Source: Bacillota bacterium (GTDB lineage: Bacteria; Bacillota; Clostridia; DSM-8532). From it: a DNA stretch of 5,105 nt. A program made the translations under genes and the position numbers. The stretch spans positions 1-5,105 of the forward strand of contig JAEXPO010000309.1 of NCBI GenBank assembly GCA_023446675.1, given 5' to 3'. Every line of letters starts with the position of its first letter. Position 1 is the first letter of the stretch. Shown piece by piece: positions 1 through 5,105 of the stretch. The notes beneath the pieces are model-generated. The model did not search any database and was not told the DNA's origin. It worked only from the letters and a program-made list of their open reading frames with translations.

Positions 1-2
1 TG

Positions 3-281
3 TTCTATGCCTTAAGCTACTGGAACGATTATTATCTGGCGCTCATGTTTATAAAGAAGCAAAACCTCTATCCCTTGCAGTACTACTTATACAACATGCT
101 GTCCAGCGTCCAGTTTCTCGCCAACCAGAGCAACCAGTCCCTGGGCTACAATATTTCGGTGCCTCTGGAAACCACACGAATGGCAACCATCTGCGTCACC
201 ATCGGACCCATCATCTGCCTCTATCCCATGGCCCAGAAATATTTTACAAAGGGCGTCGTCGTAGGCGCTGTAAAAGGATGA
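3..281 (+). CDS. Carbohydrate ABC transporter permease, LplC/YtcP type (C-terminal part; start lies outside window)
   Basis: The frame is open from the left edge (first full codon at base 3) to TGA at 279-281 and gives the last 92 residues. It begins FYALSYWNDYYLALMFI, which matches the region after the EAA loop of MalG/LplC-type inner-membrane permeases, where a YWN-W/Y-like motif is followed by LYPLQ. It ends with a hydrophobic helix (ATICVTIGPIICLYPMAQ) and the tail KYFTKGVVVGAVKG, a hallmark C-terminus of LplC/YtcP permeases. In this family the protein pairs with an LplB-like permease in the cell membrane and forms the channel for a sugar or oligosaccharide; the EAA motif that contacts the ATPase must lie upstream of the window. 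The downstream binding-protein gene starts 89 bases later, which is the usual permease-permease-binding protein order. The substrate is not predictable. The internal ATG at 45 is not a start, because the family match extends upstream of it. Confidence 0.93.
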   Translation, partial: FYALSYWNDYYLALMFIKKQNLYPLQYYLYNMLSSVQFLANQSNQSLGYNISVPLETTRMATICVTIGPIICLYPMAQKYFTKGVVVGAVKG

Positions 282-354
282 CGGGAGCTCTGAATTAGCT
301 GTGCAGTAACTGTCTTTTTAATTTTGCTATGAACGATAAGGTTCAAATAATATC

Positions 355-361
355 AGGAGGA
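355..361 (+). promoter_or_regulatory. Ribosome binding site that sets the binding-protein start at 371
   Basis: AGGAGGA lies 9 bases before the ATG at 371. An in-frame ATG at 329 would add 14 residues (MNDKVQIISGGNLN) ahead of the signal peptide, but it has no such site and would place this ribosome site inside the gene. The ATG at 371 is therefore preferred. Confidence 0.88.
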
Positions 362-370
362 AATCTAAAC

Positions 371-1918
371 ATGAAAAGGTTCAAAAAAGCAATTCCCGCT
401 CTGCTGACCCTGGCTTTGTCCGCAGGCGCCCTTGCAGGGTGCGGTCAGAGCAGTCCCGGGCAAGGCTCTGCTTCGCCCACAACAACAGCCACACCCTCTG
501 CAGCCGCTGGAACCAACCAGCCTTCCGAGACCCCGGACACGGGGATCCGCCCCGATACGCTGGACAAGATCAAAGTGGTGCTTTTCGGTGAGGAATCTCC
601 CAGAATGGCCGAGCTTATGAAAAATGAGTTCCAGCAGACCTTCATTGATGAAATCAATACGGAAGTTGAGCTGATGTACCTTCCCTGGACGGAAAACGGC
701 GCCGGCCGGAAGGTGGATCTTATGATCGCCGCAGGTGAGGATTTTGATACCGCCATCATCGATCCCGCATGGGCGGCTTCCAGCGTTGCCAAGGAATACC
801 TGCAGGATCTGTCTCCTGTCATTAACACCTGCCTTCCCGAGTGGAAGAAGGTTATGTCCGAAGAAGCCTTCAAGCCCTATACCTACGGCGATAAAATTTA
901 CGCCATACCCATCGGCAGCAAGCCCTCTGCGGGTGTGTTCAACACGGTTTGCGTCAGACAGGATATTATGGACGAGCTTGGTATGACGGATATTTCCTCT
1001 ATTGAGCAGCTGGACGCTTATGTCACCAAGGCCAAGGAGAAATACCCCAATATGTATGCCACCTATGATATCGCAAGCTCCGAGTACCTGGTGCGCGGCG
1101 CCGGCGACAGGAACATAACCTCCTTTGTAACAGGGCTTTGGATTGACCAGGATACCAAGGAGCTTGTGAATTTCGCAGAGAGCCCCGAGTTCAAGTCGGT
1201 TGTTGAGCTTTACAACGACTGGTACAAGAGAGACCTTATTCCCAGGGATATTCTGACCAACACCATCACCCATCCCTTCCAGGCCGGTATGGTTTTCTAT
1301 TTCAGAGGTACCTGCGGAACCACCGTTATTGAAAATGAGCCCGCTCTCAAGCAGGTTATTCCTACCGCTTATACCAGGGAATACTATCTGAACCCTGAAA
1401 AGCCCATTTACAAGAATTCCTATGAGAACACTGCCTTCCAGGTACCCGTTACCTCTGACAAGGCAGACCGGGTGGCACTCTTTGTCAATACCCTCCAGAA
1501 GAGCACGGAGCTTGTGGATATGTTTATTTACGGCGTGAAGGATAAGGATTACTCTGTGGTTAACGATAAGATTGTCGCCAATCAGAGCGACGAGCTTTTC
1601 TACCAGTGGATGATTTTCAATGTTAACCTGTCCCACTTTGACGAAAGGTTCCCTGCCGATTTCATAGACACCTACCGCAATTGGGATAAGGAAGCGATAC
1701 CCAATATTACTTACGGTCTTGCCATCGACTACACCAACATTCAAAACGAAAAGGCCCAGATTAACACCGTATGGACAGAGCTTGCCATGCCCATGCTCTC
1801 CGGAATCGTGGATTATAACACCAATTACGACAAGCTCATCAAGGCTCTTAAGGATGCCGGCTGGGACAAATATGTGGCTGAAATTCAAAGTCAGCTTGAC
1901 GCTCATCTTGCCAAATAA
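371..1918 (+). CDS. Extracellular solute-binding lipoprotein of a carbohydrate ABC transporter (LplA-like, DUF3502-type C-terminus)
   Basis: This 515-residue protein starts MKRFKKAIPALL with a Lys/Arg-rich n-region, a hydrophobic core and a lipobox LAGC at residues 21-24. Cys24 should be lipidated and anchor the protein to the outer face of the membrane. Residues 25 to about 63 form a Ser/Thr/Pro/Gly-rich flexible tether. The mature fold begins at about 67 with IKVVLFGE, a typical first strand of cluster-B sugar-binding proteins. The C-terminal third, about 360-513, resembles DUF3502 of LplA-like proteins: a YGLAIDYTNIQNEKAQ segment, SGIVDY, then KALKDAGWDKYVAEIQSQLD at the end. The length of about 515 fits that family. 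It follows the permease tail by 89 bases with no clear terminator or promoter between, so it is probably the last gene of the transporter operon and is closed by the hairpin at 1959. It should capture an oligosaccharide or similar solute and hand it to the permeases; the ligand is unknown. The gene uses no TTA, CTA or TCA codons, a bias consistent with high expression. Confidence 0.92.
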   Translation: MKRFKKAIPALLTLALSAGALAGCGQSSPGQGSASPTTTATPSAAAGTNQPSETPDTGIRPDTLDKIKVVLFGEESPRMAELMKNEFQQTFIDEINTEVELMYLPWTENGAGRKVDLMIAAGEDFDTAIIDPAWAASSVAKEYLQDLSPVINTCLPEWKKVMSEEAFKPYTYGDKIYAIPIGSKPSAGVFNTVCVRQDIMDELGMTDISSIEQLDAYVTKAKEKYPNMYATYDIASSEYLVRGAGDRNITSFVTGLWIDQDTKELVNFAESPEFKSVVELYNDWYKRDLIPRDILTNTITHPFQAGMVFYFRGTCGTTVIENEPALKQVIPTAYTREYYLNPEKPIYKNSYENTAFQVPVTSDKADRVALFVNTLQKSTELVDMFIYGVKDKDYSVVNDKIVANQSDELFYQWMIFNVNLSHFDERFPADFIDTYRNWDKEAIPNITYGLAIDYTNIQNEKAQINTVWTELAMPMLSGIVDYNTNYDKLIKALKDAGWDKYVAEIQSQLDAHLAK

Positions 1919-1958
1919 TAAAATTAAAGTATAGCTGTTAAGCAGCAAGTGCTTCTGC

Positions 1959-1991
1959 AAAGCCGAAAAGGAGGTTATCCTTTTCGGCTTT
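1959..1991 (+). terminator. Perfect 14-bp hairpin after the binding-protein gene, likely terminator or 3'-end stabiliser
   Basis: The left arm 1959-1972 (AAAGCCGAAAAGGA) and right arm 1978-1991 (TCCTTTTCGGCTTT) pair perfectly around a GGTTA loop. It lies 40 bases after the stop codon. Only the three T bases of the arm itself end the structure; there is no longer T run behind it (GATGGC follows). It may therefore terminate incompletely, or protect the 3' end of the abundant binding-protein mRNA, with some read-through into the hydrolase gene. Confidence 0.75.
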
Positions 1992-2001
1992 GATGGCAGT
2001 C

Positions 2002-2017
2002 ATTTGCGAAAGCAAAT
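2002..2017 (+). other. Small hairpin capped by a GAAA tetraloop
   Basis: ATTTGC (2002-2007) and GCAAAT (2012-2017) pair perfectly around GAAA, a stable GNRA tetraloop. It lies 10 bases after the 14-bp hairpin. By itself it is too short for a confident function; it adds to the RNA structure of this spacer. I could not match it to a riboswitch class. Confidence 0.45.
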
Positions 2018-2023
2018 CCGGCT

Positions 2024-2061
2024 AAAAGTGAGGGGGGCTCGACGCCTCCGGCCTTTTGTTT
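2024..2061 (+). terminator. Second terminator-like structure with flanking A and T tracts
   Basis: AAAAG (2024-2028) can pair with CTTTT (2053-2057), and GGGGG (2032-2036) with CCTCC (2045-2049, one G-T pair), separated by a 3x3 internal loop. GTTT follows, so the T tract reads TTTTGTTT. A GC-rich stem with an A tract before and T tract after is the usual form of an intrinsic terminator. The internal loop makes this less certain than the hairpin at 1959. Together the two would give a tandem terminator between the transporter operon and the hydrolase gene. Confidence 0.5.
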
Positions 2062-2077
2062 CAGGATTTAGAAGGTC

Positions 2078-2094
2078 GACCCTTTGAGTGGGTC
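2078..2094 (+). other. Short hairpin just upstream of the hydrolase ribosome site
   Basis: GACCC (2078-2082) and GGGTC (2090-2094) pair around TTTGAGT, overlapping the palindrome GGTCGACC at 2074-2081. It ends 7 bases before the AAGGAAGG ribosome site. It could affect translation or be the operator part of an unseen promoter, but a 5-bp stem can also arise by chance. Confidence 0.3.
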
Positions 2095-2101
2095 TGATCG
2101 G

Positions 2102-2118
2102 AAGGAAGGTGCAGTTTG
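2102..2118 (+). promoter_or_regulatory. Ribosome site AAGGAAGG and TTG start codon of the hydrolase
   Basis: AAGGAAGG (2102-2109) stands 6 bases before TTG at 2116. An in-frame TGA at 2095-2097 closes the frame just upstream, and the next in-frame ATG is at 2176 (residue 21), inside the conserved N-terminal region. The TTG is therefore the supported start. Confidence 0.8.
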
Positions 2119-3561
2119 AATAAGCTTTTTCCATACATAAAACCGGAGGAAGCAGGCGTTCCCTCTCAGGCGGTAATGCATTTCCTGGATGCTTTGGAAA
2201 AATCGAAAACAGGTATCCATGGCTTTTGTCTTATCCGGGACGGGCACATTTTTGCCGAAGGCTATTGGAAGCCCTTTCACCGTCACTTTCAGCACCGCAT
2301 GTATTCGGTGGGCAAAAGCTTTGCTTCCCTGGCCATAGGCCTTCTTATGGAGGAAGGACGCTTAAGCATCCATGACCCCATTATCAGCTATTTTCCAGAA
2401 AAGCTTGGGGAGGACGGGGCGCACCCTTTTCTTACCAAAACCACCATTCGGGACATGCTCATGATGGCGTCCCCCCATTTAACAACCACCTACAAACGCT
2501 ACTCGGGAGACTGGGTGGAATCCTTTTTCAGGGTTGAGCCCAATCATAGGCCTGGCACCGTCTTTTCCTACGATACCTCCTCATCCCATGTTCTTACGGC
2601 TCTGGTTGAAAAGCTCAGCGGAAAGCCCCTTTTGGCCTATCTCAAAGAAAAGGTGCTCAACAGGCTTGCCTTTTCAAAGGAAGCCCGCTTCATTCCGGAT
2701 CCTGCCGGGGTATCACAGGGAGGCTCAGGCCTTCTGTGTACGCTTGAGGATTTGTACAGCCTGGCCTATGTCTGTCTCAACAAGGGCCGGTTTAATGAGC
2801 TGCAGCTCCTTCCGGAGGATTATTTACGAGAGGCGACAGCAAAGCAAATCGATACCTCGGCTCAGCCGGTAATTGATGAACAGCAGGGCTACGGCTATCA
2901 ATTCTGGAGAACCCGGAACAATGGCTTTGCCATGTACGGCATGGGAGGGCAGCTTGCGGTATGCCTGCCTGAATACAAGCTTCTTTATGCTACCATAGGG
3001 GATACAACAGGGGATCCTACGGGAGTACAAAACCTTTATGAGGCCTTTTGGGAGAACATTTATCCCAGTGTGGTAAAAAACACTGTGCCTCTTAAGTCCA
3101 ATGCCGAAGAACAGAAGCTTTTAGAGGAAAGACTGGAGAAGCTTGCTTTCAAAACGACTGTTGAAGGTGAAGCTTTCTTACCCTGGAATACCCAAATAGA
3201 CGGCAAAAAATACAGCTTTGCTCCCAATGAGGCCAATCTGGTGTGGATGAGGCTTAAATGGAATAACGAGGCTCAGATTACCCTGGATTATGAAAACCAC
3301 AAGGGTGTTCACAGCCTTTTATTCCAGCCCGGTGAAGTGCTGAGCTATCCCTTTTCGGGGGAGGGGCCCGAGCTTATGGCCTGCGGCGGCTGGGTTTGTG
3401 AAAACAATCTCACCCTGCAGGTGAATGTCATAGGTGAAGTGTTTGGGAATGTGCGGGCCCAGCTTGTTTTCAGGGAAAACACGGTGACGGTATACTTAAA
3501 GCGGACCGCGGAGGATCTTTTGAAGGATTACAGCGGCATTGCCACGGGAATTCTTGAGTGA
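2116..3561 (+). CDS. Serine hydrolase of the beta-lactamase class C / esterase (PF00144) family with extra C-terminal domain
   Basis: This 481-residue protein has no signal peptide or membrane segment and should be cytoplasmic. The SxxK nucleophile motif is SVGK at 64-67 inside MYSVGKSFASLAIGLLMEEG, the standard helix of the family. The second motif is around Tyr152 (SYDTSS, 151-156), where many relatives have YxN; here the third position is Thr. The third motif region is GYGYQFWRT (258-266) followed by YGMGGQ (274-279), typical of esterase-like members in place of the KTG of true beta-lactamases. The catalytic domain ends near 320. Residues about 330-481 form a beta-rich tail, as in many Bacillota serine hydrolases, with unknown role. 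The family includes esterases, D-aminopeptidases and 6-aminohexanoate-dimer hydrolases. Cytoplasmic location and the transporter upstream suggest processing of an imported compound; this is inference. True antibiotic resistance is unlikely, since the protein is not exported. It is separated from the binding-protein gene by about 200 bases containing terminator-like hairpins. Confidence 0.9.
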   Translation: MNKLFPYIKPEEAGVPSQAVMHFLDALEKSKTGIHGFCLIRDGHIFAEGYWKPFHRHFQHRMYSVGKSFASLAIGLLMEEGRLSIHDPIISYFPEKLGEDGAHPFLTKTTIRDMLMMASPHLTTTYKRYSGDWVESFFRVEPNHRPGTVFSYDTSSSHVLTALVEKLSGKPLLAYLKEKVLNRLAFSKEARFIPDPAGVSQGGSGLLCTLEDLYSLAYVCLNKGRFNELQLLPEDYLREATAKQIDTSAQPVIDEQQGYGYQFWRTRNNGFAMYGMGGQLAVCLPEYKLLYATIGDTTGDPTGVQNLYEAFWENIYPSVVKNTVPLKSNAEEQKLLEERLEKLAFKTTVEGEAFLPWNTQIDGKKYSFAPNEANLVWMRLKWNNEAQITLDYENHKGVHSLLFQPGEVLSYPFSGEGPELMACGGWVCENNLTLQVNVIGEVFGNVRAQLVFRENTVTVYLKRTAEDLLKDYSGIATGILE

Positions 3562-3583
3562 GCGCCTGAGGAAAGACCCGGGA

Positions 3584-3648
3584 GTCTGAGCGTAGAAGGA
3601 ATAGGCGTGTAATCCTTTTTGGGACACACGCCTTCTTTACGCTCAGAC
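3584..3648 (+). terminator. Long two-part hairpin after the hydrolase gene, possible terminator or structured RNA
   Basis: GTCTGAGCGTA (3584-3594) pairs perfectly with TACGCTCAGAC (3638-3648), and GGCGTGT (3604-3610) with ACACGCC (3626-3632). A 9x5 internal loop lies between the two stems and a 15-base apical loop contains TTTTT. CCGGG and CCCGG further out could extend it. It begins 22 bases after the stop codon, a usual terminator position. No T tract follows the right arm, so it is not a classic intrinsic terminator. It may act as a 3'-end barrier or be a small mobile-repeat copy. Confidence 0.55.
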
Positions 3649-3737
3649 CAGTTAAAGCCCGGAGGCATGATTTTCATCCTTAATAGGCTGAGAGAGCACC
3701 CAAAGAAAATAAAGGGCCTTTGCCGCTTTTGCCCGGG

Positions 3738-3773
3738 TAACTCTTAAAGCCAGTGTTATCAAGGCTTGAGTTA
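3738..3773 (+). other. Bulged hairpin in the intergenic region
   Basis: TAACTC (3738-3743) pairs with GAGTTA (3768-3773), and AAGCC (3747-3751) with GGCTT (3763-3767). A TTA bulge lies on the left strand and the loop is 11 bases. It lies about 65 bases upstream of the regulator's -35 box and is followed by the AT-rich ACTATTAATT. It could be a weak terminator remnant or a protein-binding inverted repeat; the sequence does not decide. Confidence 0.4.
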
Positions 3774-3839
3774 ACTATTAATTCGGCCTGTTAGCCTTGT
3801 TGGATTTATACTAAAATGCCCTTTATAACAAGAGCCTGT

Positions 3840-3868
3840 TTGACAGAAATGAATAAAATCACTATACT
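3840..3868 (+). promoter_or_regulatory. Sigma-A promoter of the AraC-family regulator gene
   Basis: The -35 box TTGACA (3840-3845) is a perfect consensus. The spacer is exactly 17 bases, and the -10 box TATACT (3863-3868) differs from TATAAT at one position. Transcription should start near 3875, leaving a leader of about 52 bases before the ATG at 3927. This is the strongest promoter visible in the window and implies that the regulator is transcribed separately from the genes upstream. Confidence 0.83.
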
Positions 3869-3878
3869 TATTAAGTAT
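3864..3878 (+). promoter_or_regulatory. Palindrome overlapping the -10 box, candidate operator
   Basis: ATACTTA (3864-3870) and TAAGTAT (3872-3878) form a perfect 7-base inverted repeat around one T. It covers the -10 box and the predicted start site, where bound protein would block RNA polymerase. AraC-type proteins usually bind direct repeats, so the binder could be another repressor. AT-rich palindromes can occur by chance near promoters. Confidence 0.5.
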
Positions 3879-3914
3879 CATAACAACGTAACCTCAACGT
3901 TTCATTTCTCTCAT

Positions 3915-3920
3915 AGGAGG
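3915..3920 (+). promoter_or_regulatory. Ribosome binding site of the regulator gene
   Basis: AGGAGG stands 6 bases before the ATG at 3927, an ideal site and spacing. It lies downstream of the predicted transcript start, so promoter and start codon agree. Confidence 0.87.
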
Positions 3921-3926
3921 AGTGCA

Positions 3927-5105
3927 ATGAGCAGTGCATCTCAAGCTATAAAATGCGGTACCGGCGGCAAGGTAACTCATCTTTGGTATCTGGAGAAGAT
4001 TCTTCTCGGACTTATTCGGTACGAACAGCCGGAGGATTATTCCAAATTTAATCTGGGCTTTGAGGATGCGCTTGTCTTTATTCTTTATCGCGGTGATGCC
4101 GCTTCCGGAAAAGAAAAATATTATGAAGGCTTATGCCAGGCTCTTGATGATTTGTGCATGGGCCTTTTTCCTGATGAAACCAGCTATTTCTTTCTGGAAA
4201 TGGAGTATAAAATTGTAGGGATTGTGATGAACAAGAACCACAGCGATAGCTTTATCAATCAGGTTGGGGAAGGGCTCGAAAGGCTGGCGGAGAAAGTGCT
4301 GGACAAGTATGGCATCGATCTGTGCTTTTGCGTAAGCGAACCATGTCATTCCTTTGACAGTCTGTCCAAGGCTTATAATGAGGCAACCTATACCTACACC
4401 TATTATTACATACGCAGCCGGTTTCAGCGCTTATCCTTTTACAGCGATATCAAGGTTCAAAAATGCGGCTATCTGGATGTGCCGCGTATTACCGATGTGG
4501 AAAAGCGGTATATCGGGCTTATTACCACTCATGAATTTGTTAAGGCCAGGCAGGAGCTTTTGTTCCTGCTTGAAACCCTGGGTTCACTGGAGGGACTTTA
4601 TAACCGCATTGTGCAAACGGCTATTTTTGATATTGTGAACATGGTTCTTAAGGGGTTGTCACTTCTTAATCAGAAGGATATTGAGCGCATTTTCAACAAG
4701 TTCGGCCTCATTGAGGATATGCTGGGCATAGACAGCCTGGGGCCGCTTAAACAAAGGTGCTCCTTCATTCTTGATCAGCTTATAAACAACTATGATGTAA
4801 AATCCATGAGCATAGGGGACAGAATGGCTGCTGTCAGATCTTATATACAGGTTCATTATGCCAATCCTGATCTCAGTCTTAACCTTATTGCGGATATTTT
4901 CCTTCTTTCAGCCCAGTATTTATCAAAAAACTTTAAGGAATATAACGGTAAGGGTGCTCAGGAATACATTGTACGTACCCGTATTGATAATGCCAAAAAG
5001 CTCATCCGGCAGAATGAAAGCCTTTCAGTAGCCCAGGTAGCCTGTGAAACAGGCTTTGGCAACAGCCAGACCTTCATCAGGGTATTTAAGCGTACGGAGG
5101 GAATT
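3927..5105 (+). CDS. AraC-family transcriptional regulator, YesN-like but without a receiver domain (3' end outside window)
   Basis: The frame stays open from ATG 3927 to the right edge, giving 393 residues and no stop. The C-terminal part is an AraC/XylS DNA-binding domain. The first helix-turn-helix is around LSLNLIADIFLLSAQYLSKNFK (residues 316-337). It is followed by the linker-helix motif YIVRTRIDNAKKLI (347-360), and the second motif is around SVAQVACETGFGNSQTFIRVFKRTEG (367-392). Only the last few residues after the family's F-K-xx-G-xxP end should be missing. Residues about 15-175 resemble the middle region found between receiver and DNA-binding domains in YesN-type response regulators, including FDSLSKAYNEA (143-153) followed by a Tyr-rich helix and YSDI. 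No receiver domain or membrane segment precedes it: the N-terminus MSSASQAIKC runs directly into this region. It is a cytoplasmic DNA-binding protein, probably controlling the neighbouring transporter and/or hydrolase. Its signal is unknown; direct ligand binding is one possibility. Confidence 0.92.
   Translation, partial: MSSASQAIKCGTGGKVTHLWYLEKILLGLIRYEQPEDYSKFNLGFEDALVFILYRGDAASGKEKYYEGLCQALDDLCMGLFPDETSYFFLEMEYKIVGIVMNKNHSDSFINQVGEGLERLAEKVLDKYGIDLCFCVSEPCHSFDSLSKAYNEATYTYTYYYIRSRFQRLSFYSDIKVQKCGYLDVPRITDVEKRYIGLITTHEFVKARQELLFLLETLGSLEGLYNRIVQTAIFDIVNMVLKGLSLLNQKDIERIFNKFGLIEDMLGIDSLGPLKQRCSFILDQLINNYDVKSMSIGDRMAAVRSYIQVHYANPDLSLNLIADIFLLSAQYLSKNFKEYNGKGAQEYIVRTRIDNAKKLIRQNESLSVAQVACETGFGNSQTFIRVFKRTEGI

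Larger units (their letters stand above)
3562..3926. other. 365-base non-coding region between hydrolase and regulator genes
   Basis: No convincing gene is present. The left part holds a long two-part hairpin (3584-3648) with outer CCGGG/CCCGG arms at 3578-3582 and 3658-3662. The middle holds a short palindrome AAAGGGCCTTT (3711-3721) and a bulged hairpin (3738-3773). Further right CTTGTT (3797-3802) and AACAAG (3827-3832) form a wide inverted repeat just before the regulator promoter at 3840. The GCCTGTT heptamer occurs at 3786 and 3834. CAACGT occurs at 3884 and 3895 in the leader. Confidence 0.7.

Noticed and set aside
329..370. Upstream ATG start for the binding protein adding 14 residues
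   Set aside because: It would put the AGGAGGA ribosome site inside the gene and place polar residues before a standard lipoprotein signal peptide. The ATG at 371 has the proper site and spacing.
365..1960. 531-codon open frame on the minus strand across the whole binding-protein gene
   Set aside because: It is exactly codon-aligned with the real gene and results from the absence of TTA, CTA and TCA codons there. The product looks like no known family, and the + strand protein has a lipobox, ribosome site and family signatures.
2116..3561. Reading the hydrolase as an antibiotic-resistance beta-lactamase
   Set aside because: There is no signal peptide, the third motif is GMGGQ rather than KTG, and the second motif is not YxN. 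It fits the esterase/peptidase-like branch of the fold.
3686..3702. TPP riboswitch-like core (GGCTGAGA followed by ACCC)
   Set aside because: The other conserved TPP elements (the AACCTGAT segment and the TAATACC-GCG-AGGGA end) are absent. The element lies upstream of the regulator promoter, so it would not be in that transcript.
3667..3747. Small open frame of 26 codons starting at ATG 3667
   Set aside because: A GGAGG is present but only one base from the ATG, too close for a normal start. The peptide has no recognisable features and there is no sign of a promoter.
4131..4856. Open frames of 65-94 codons on both strands within 4131-4856
   Set aside because: They lie inside the continuous regulator reading frame that starts at 3927 and ends in a clear AraC DNA-binding domain. 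They lack ribosome sites and family resemblance.

Overview
The window looks like chromosomal DNA from a Bacillota bacterium, most likely a clostridial (Lachnospiraceae/Oscillospiraceae-like) or Paenibacillus-type carbohydrate user. The reasons are strong AGGAGG ribosome sites, a TTG start, a lipoprotein sugar-binding protein with a short Lys-rich signal peptide, an LplBC-type ABC permease, and an AraC-family regulator beside the transporter. The genus cannot be fixed from the sequence alone. All four genes lie on the + strand.

Layout: (1) Bases 3-281 are the C-terminal 92 residues of an LplC/YtcP-type sugar ABC permease whose start lies outside the window. (2) Bases 371-1918 encode a 515-residue lipoprotein solute-binding protein of the LplA type with a DUF3502-like C-terminus. 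It almost certainly belongs to the same operon as the permease. (3) Bases 1959-2094 form a structured spacer: a perfect 14-bp hairpin, a small GAAA-tetraloop hairpin, an A-tract/T-tract terminator-like structure and a small hairpin. (4) Bases 2116-3561 encode a cytoplasmic serine hydrolase of the class C beta-lactamase/esterase fold with a C-terminal beta-rich domain. It starts at TTG. (5) Bases 3562-3926 are a 365-base non-coding stretch with a long two-part hairpin, a second bulged hairpin, and a near-consensus sigma-A promoter whose -10 overlaps a 7-1-7 palindrome. (6) Bases 3927-5105 encode an AraC-family regulator, open at the right edge, with a YesN-like middle region but no receiver domain.

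Working model: the permease and binding protein import an oligosaccharide or another organic solute. The hydrolase may process the imported compound, for example by removing an ester or amide group, but its substrate cannot be read from sequence. The AraC-type protein, with its own promoter and a possible autoregulatory operator, is the likely local regulator. The window reads as a normal carbohydrate-uptake locus. I did not find a clearly new system. The points most worth following are the receiver-less YesN-like regulator, its promoter/operator, and the structured intergenic RNAs.
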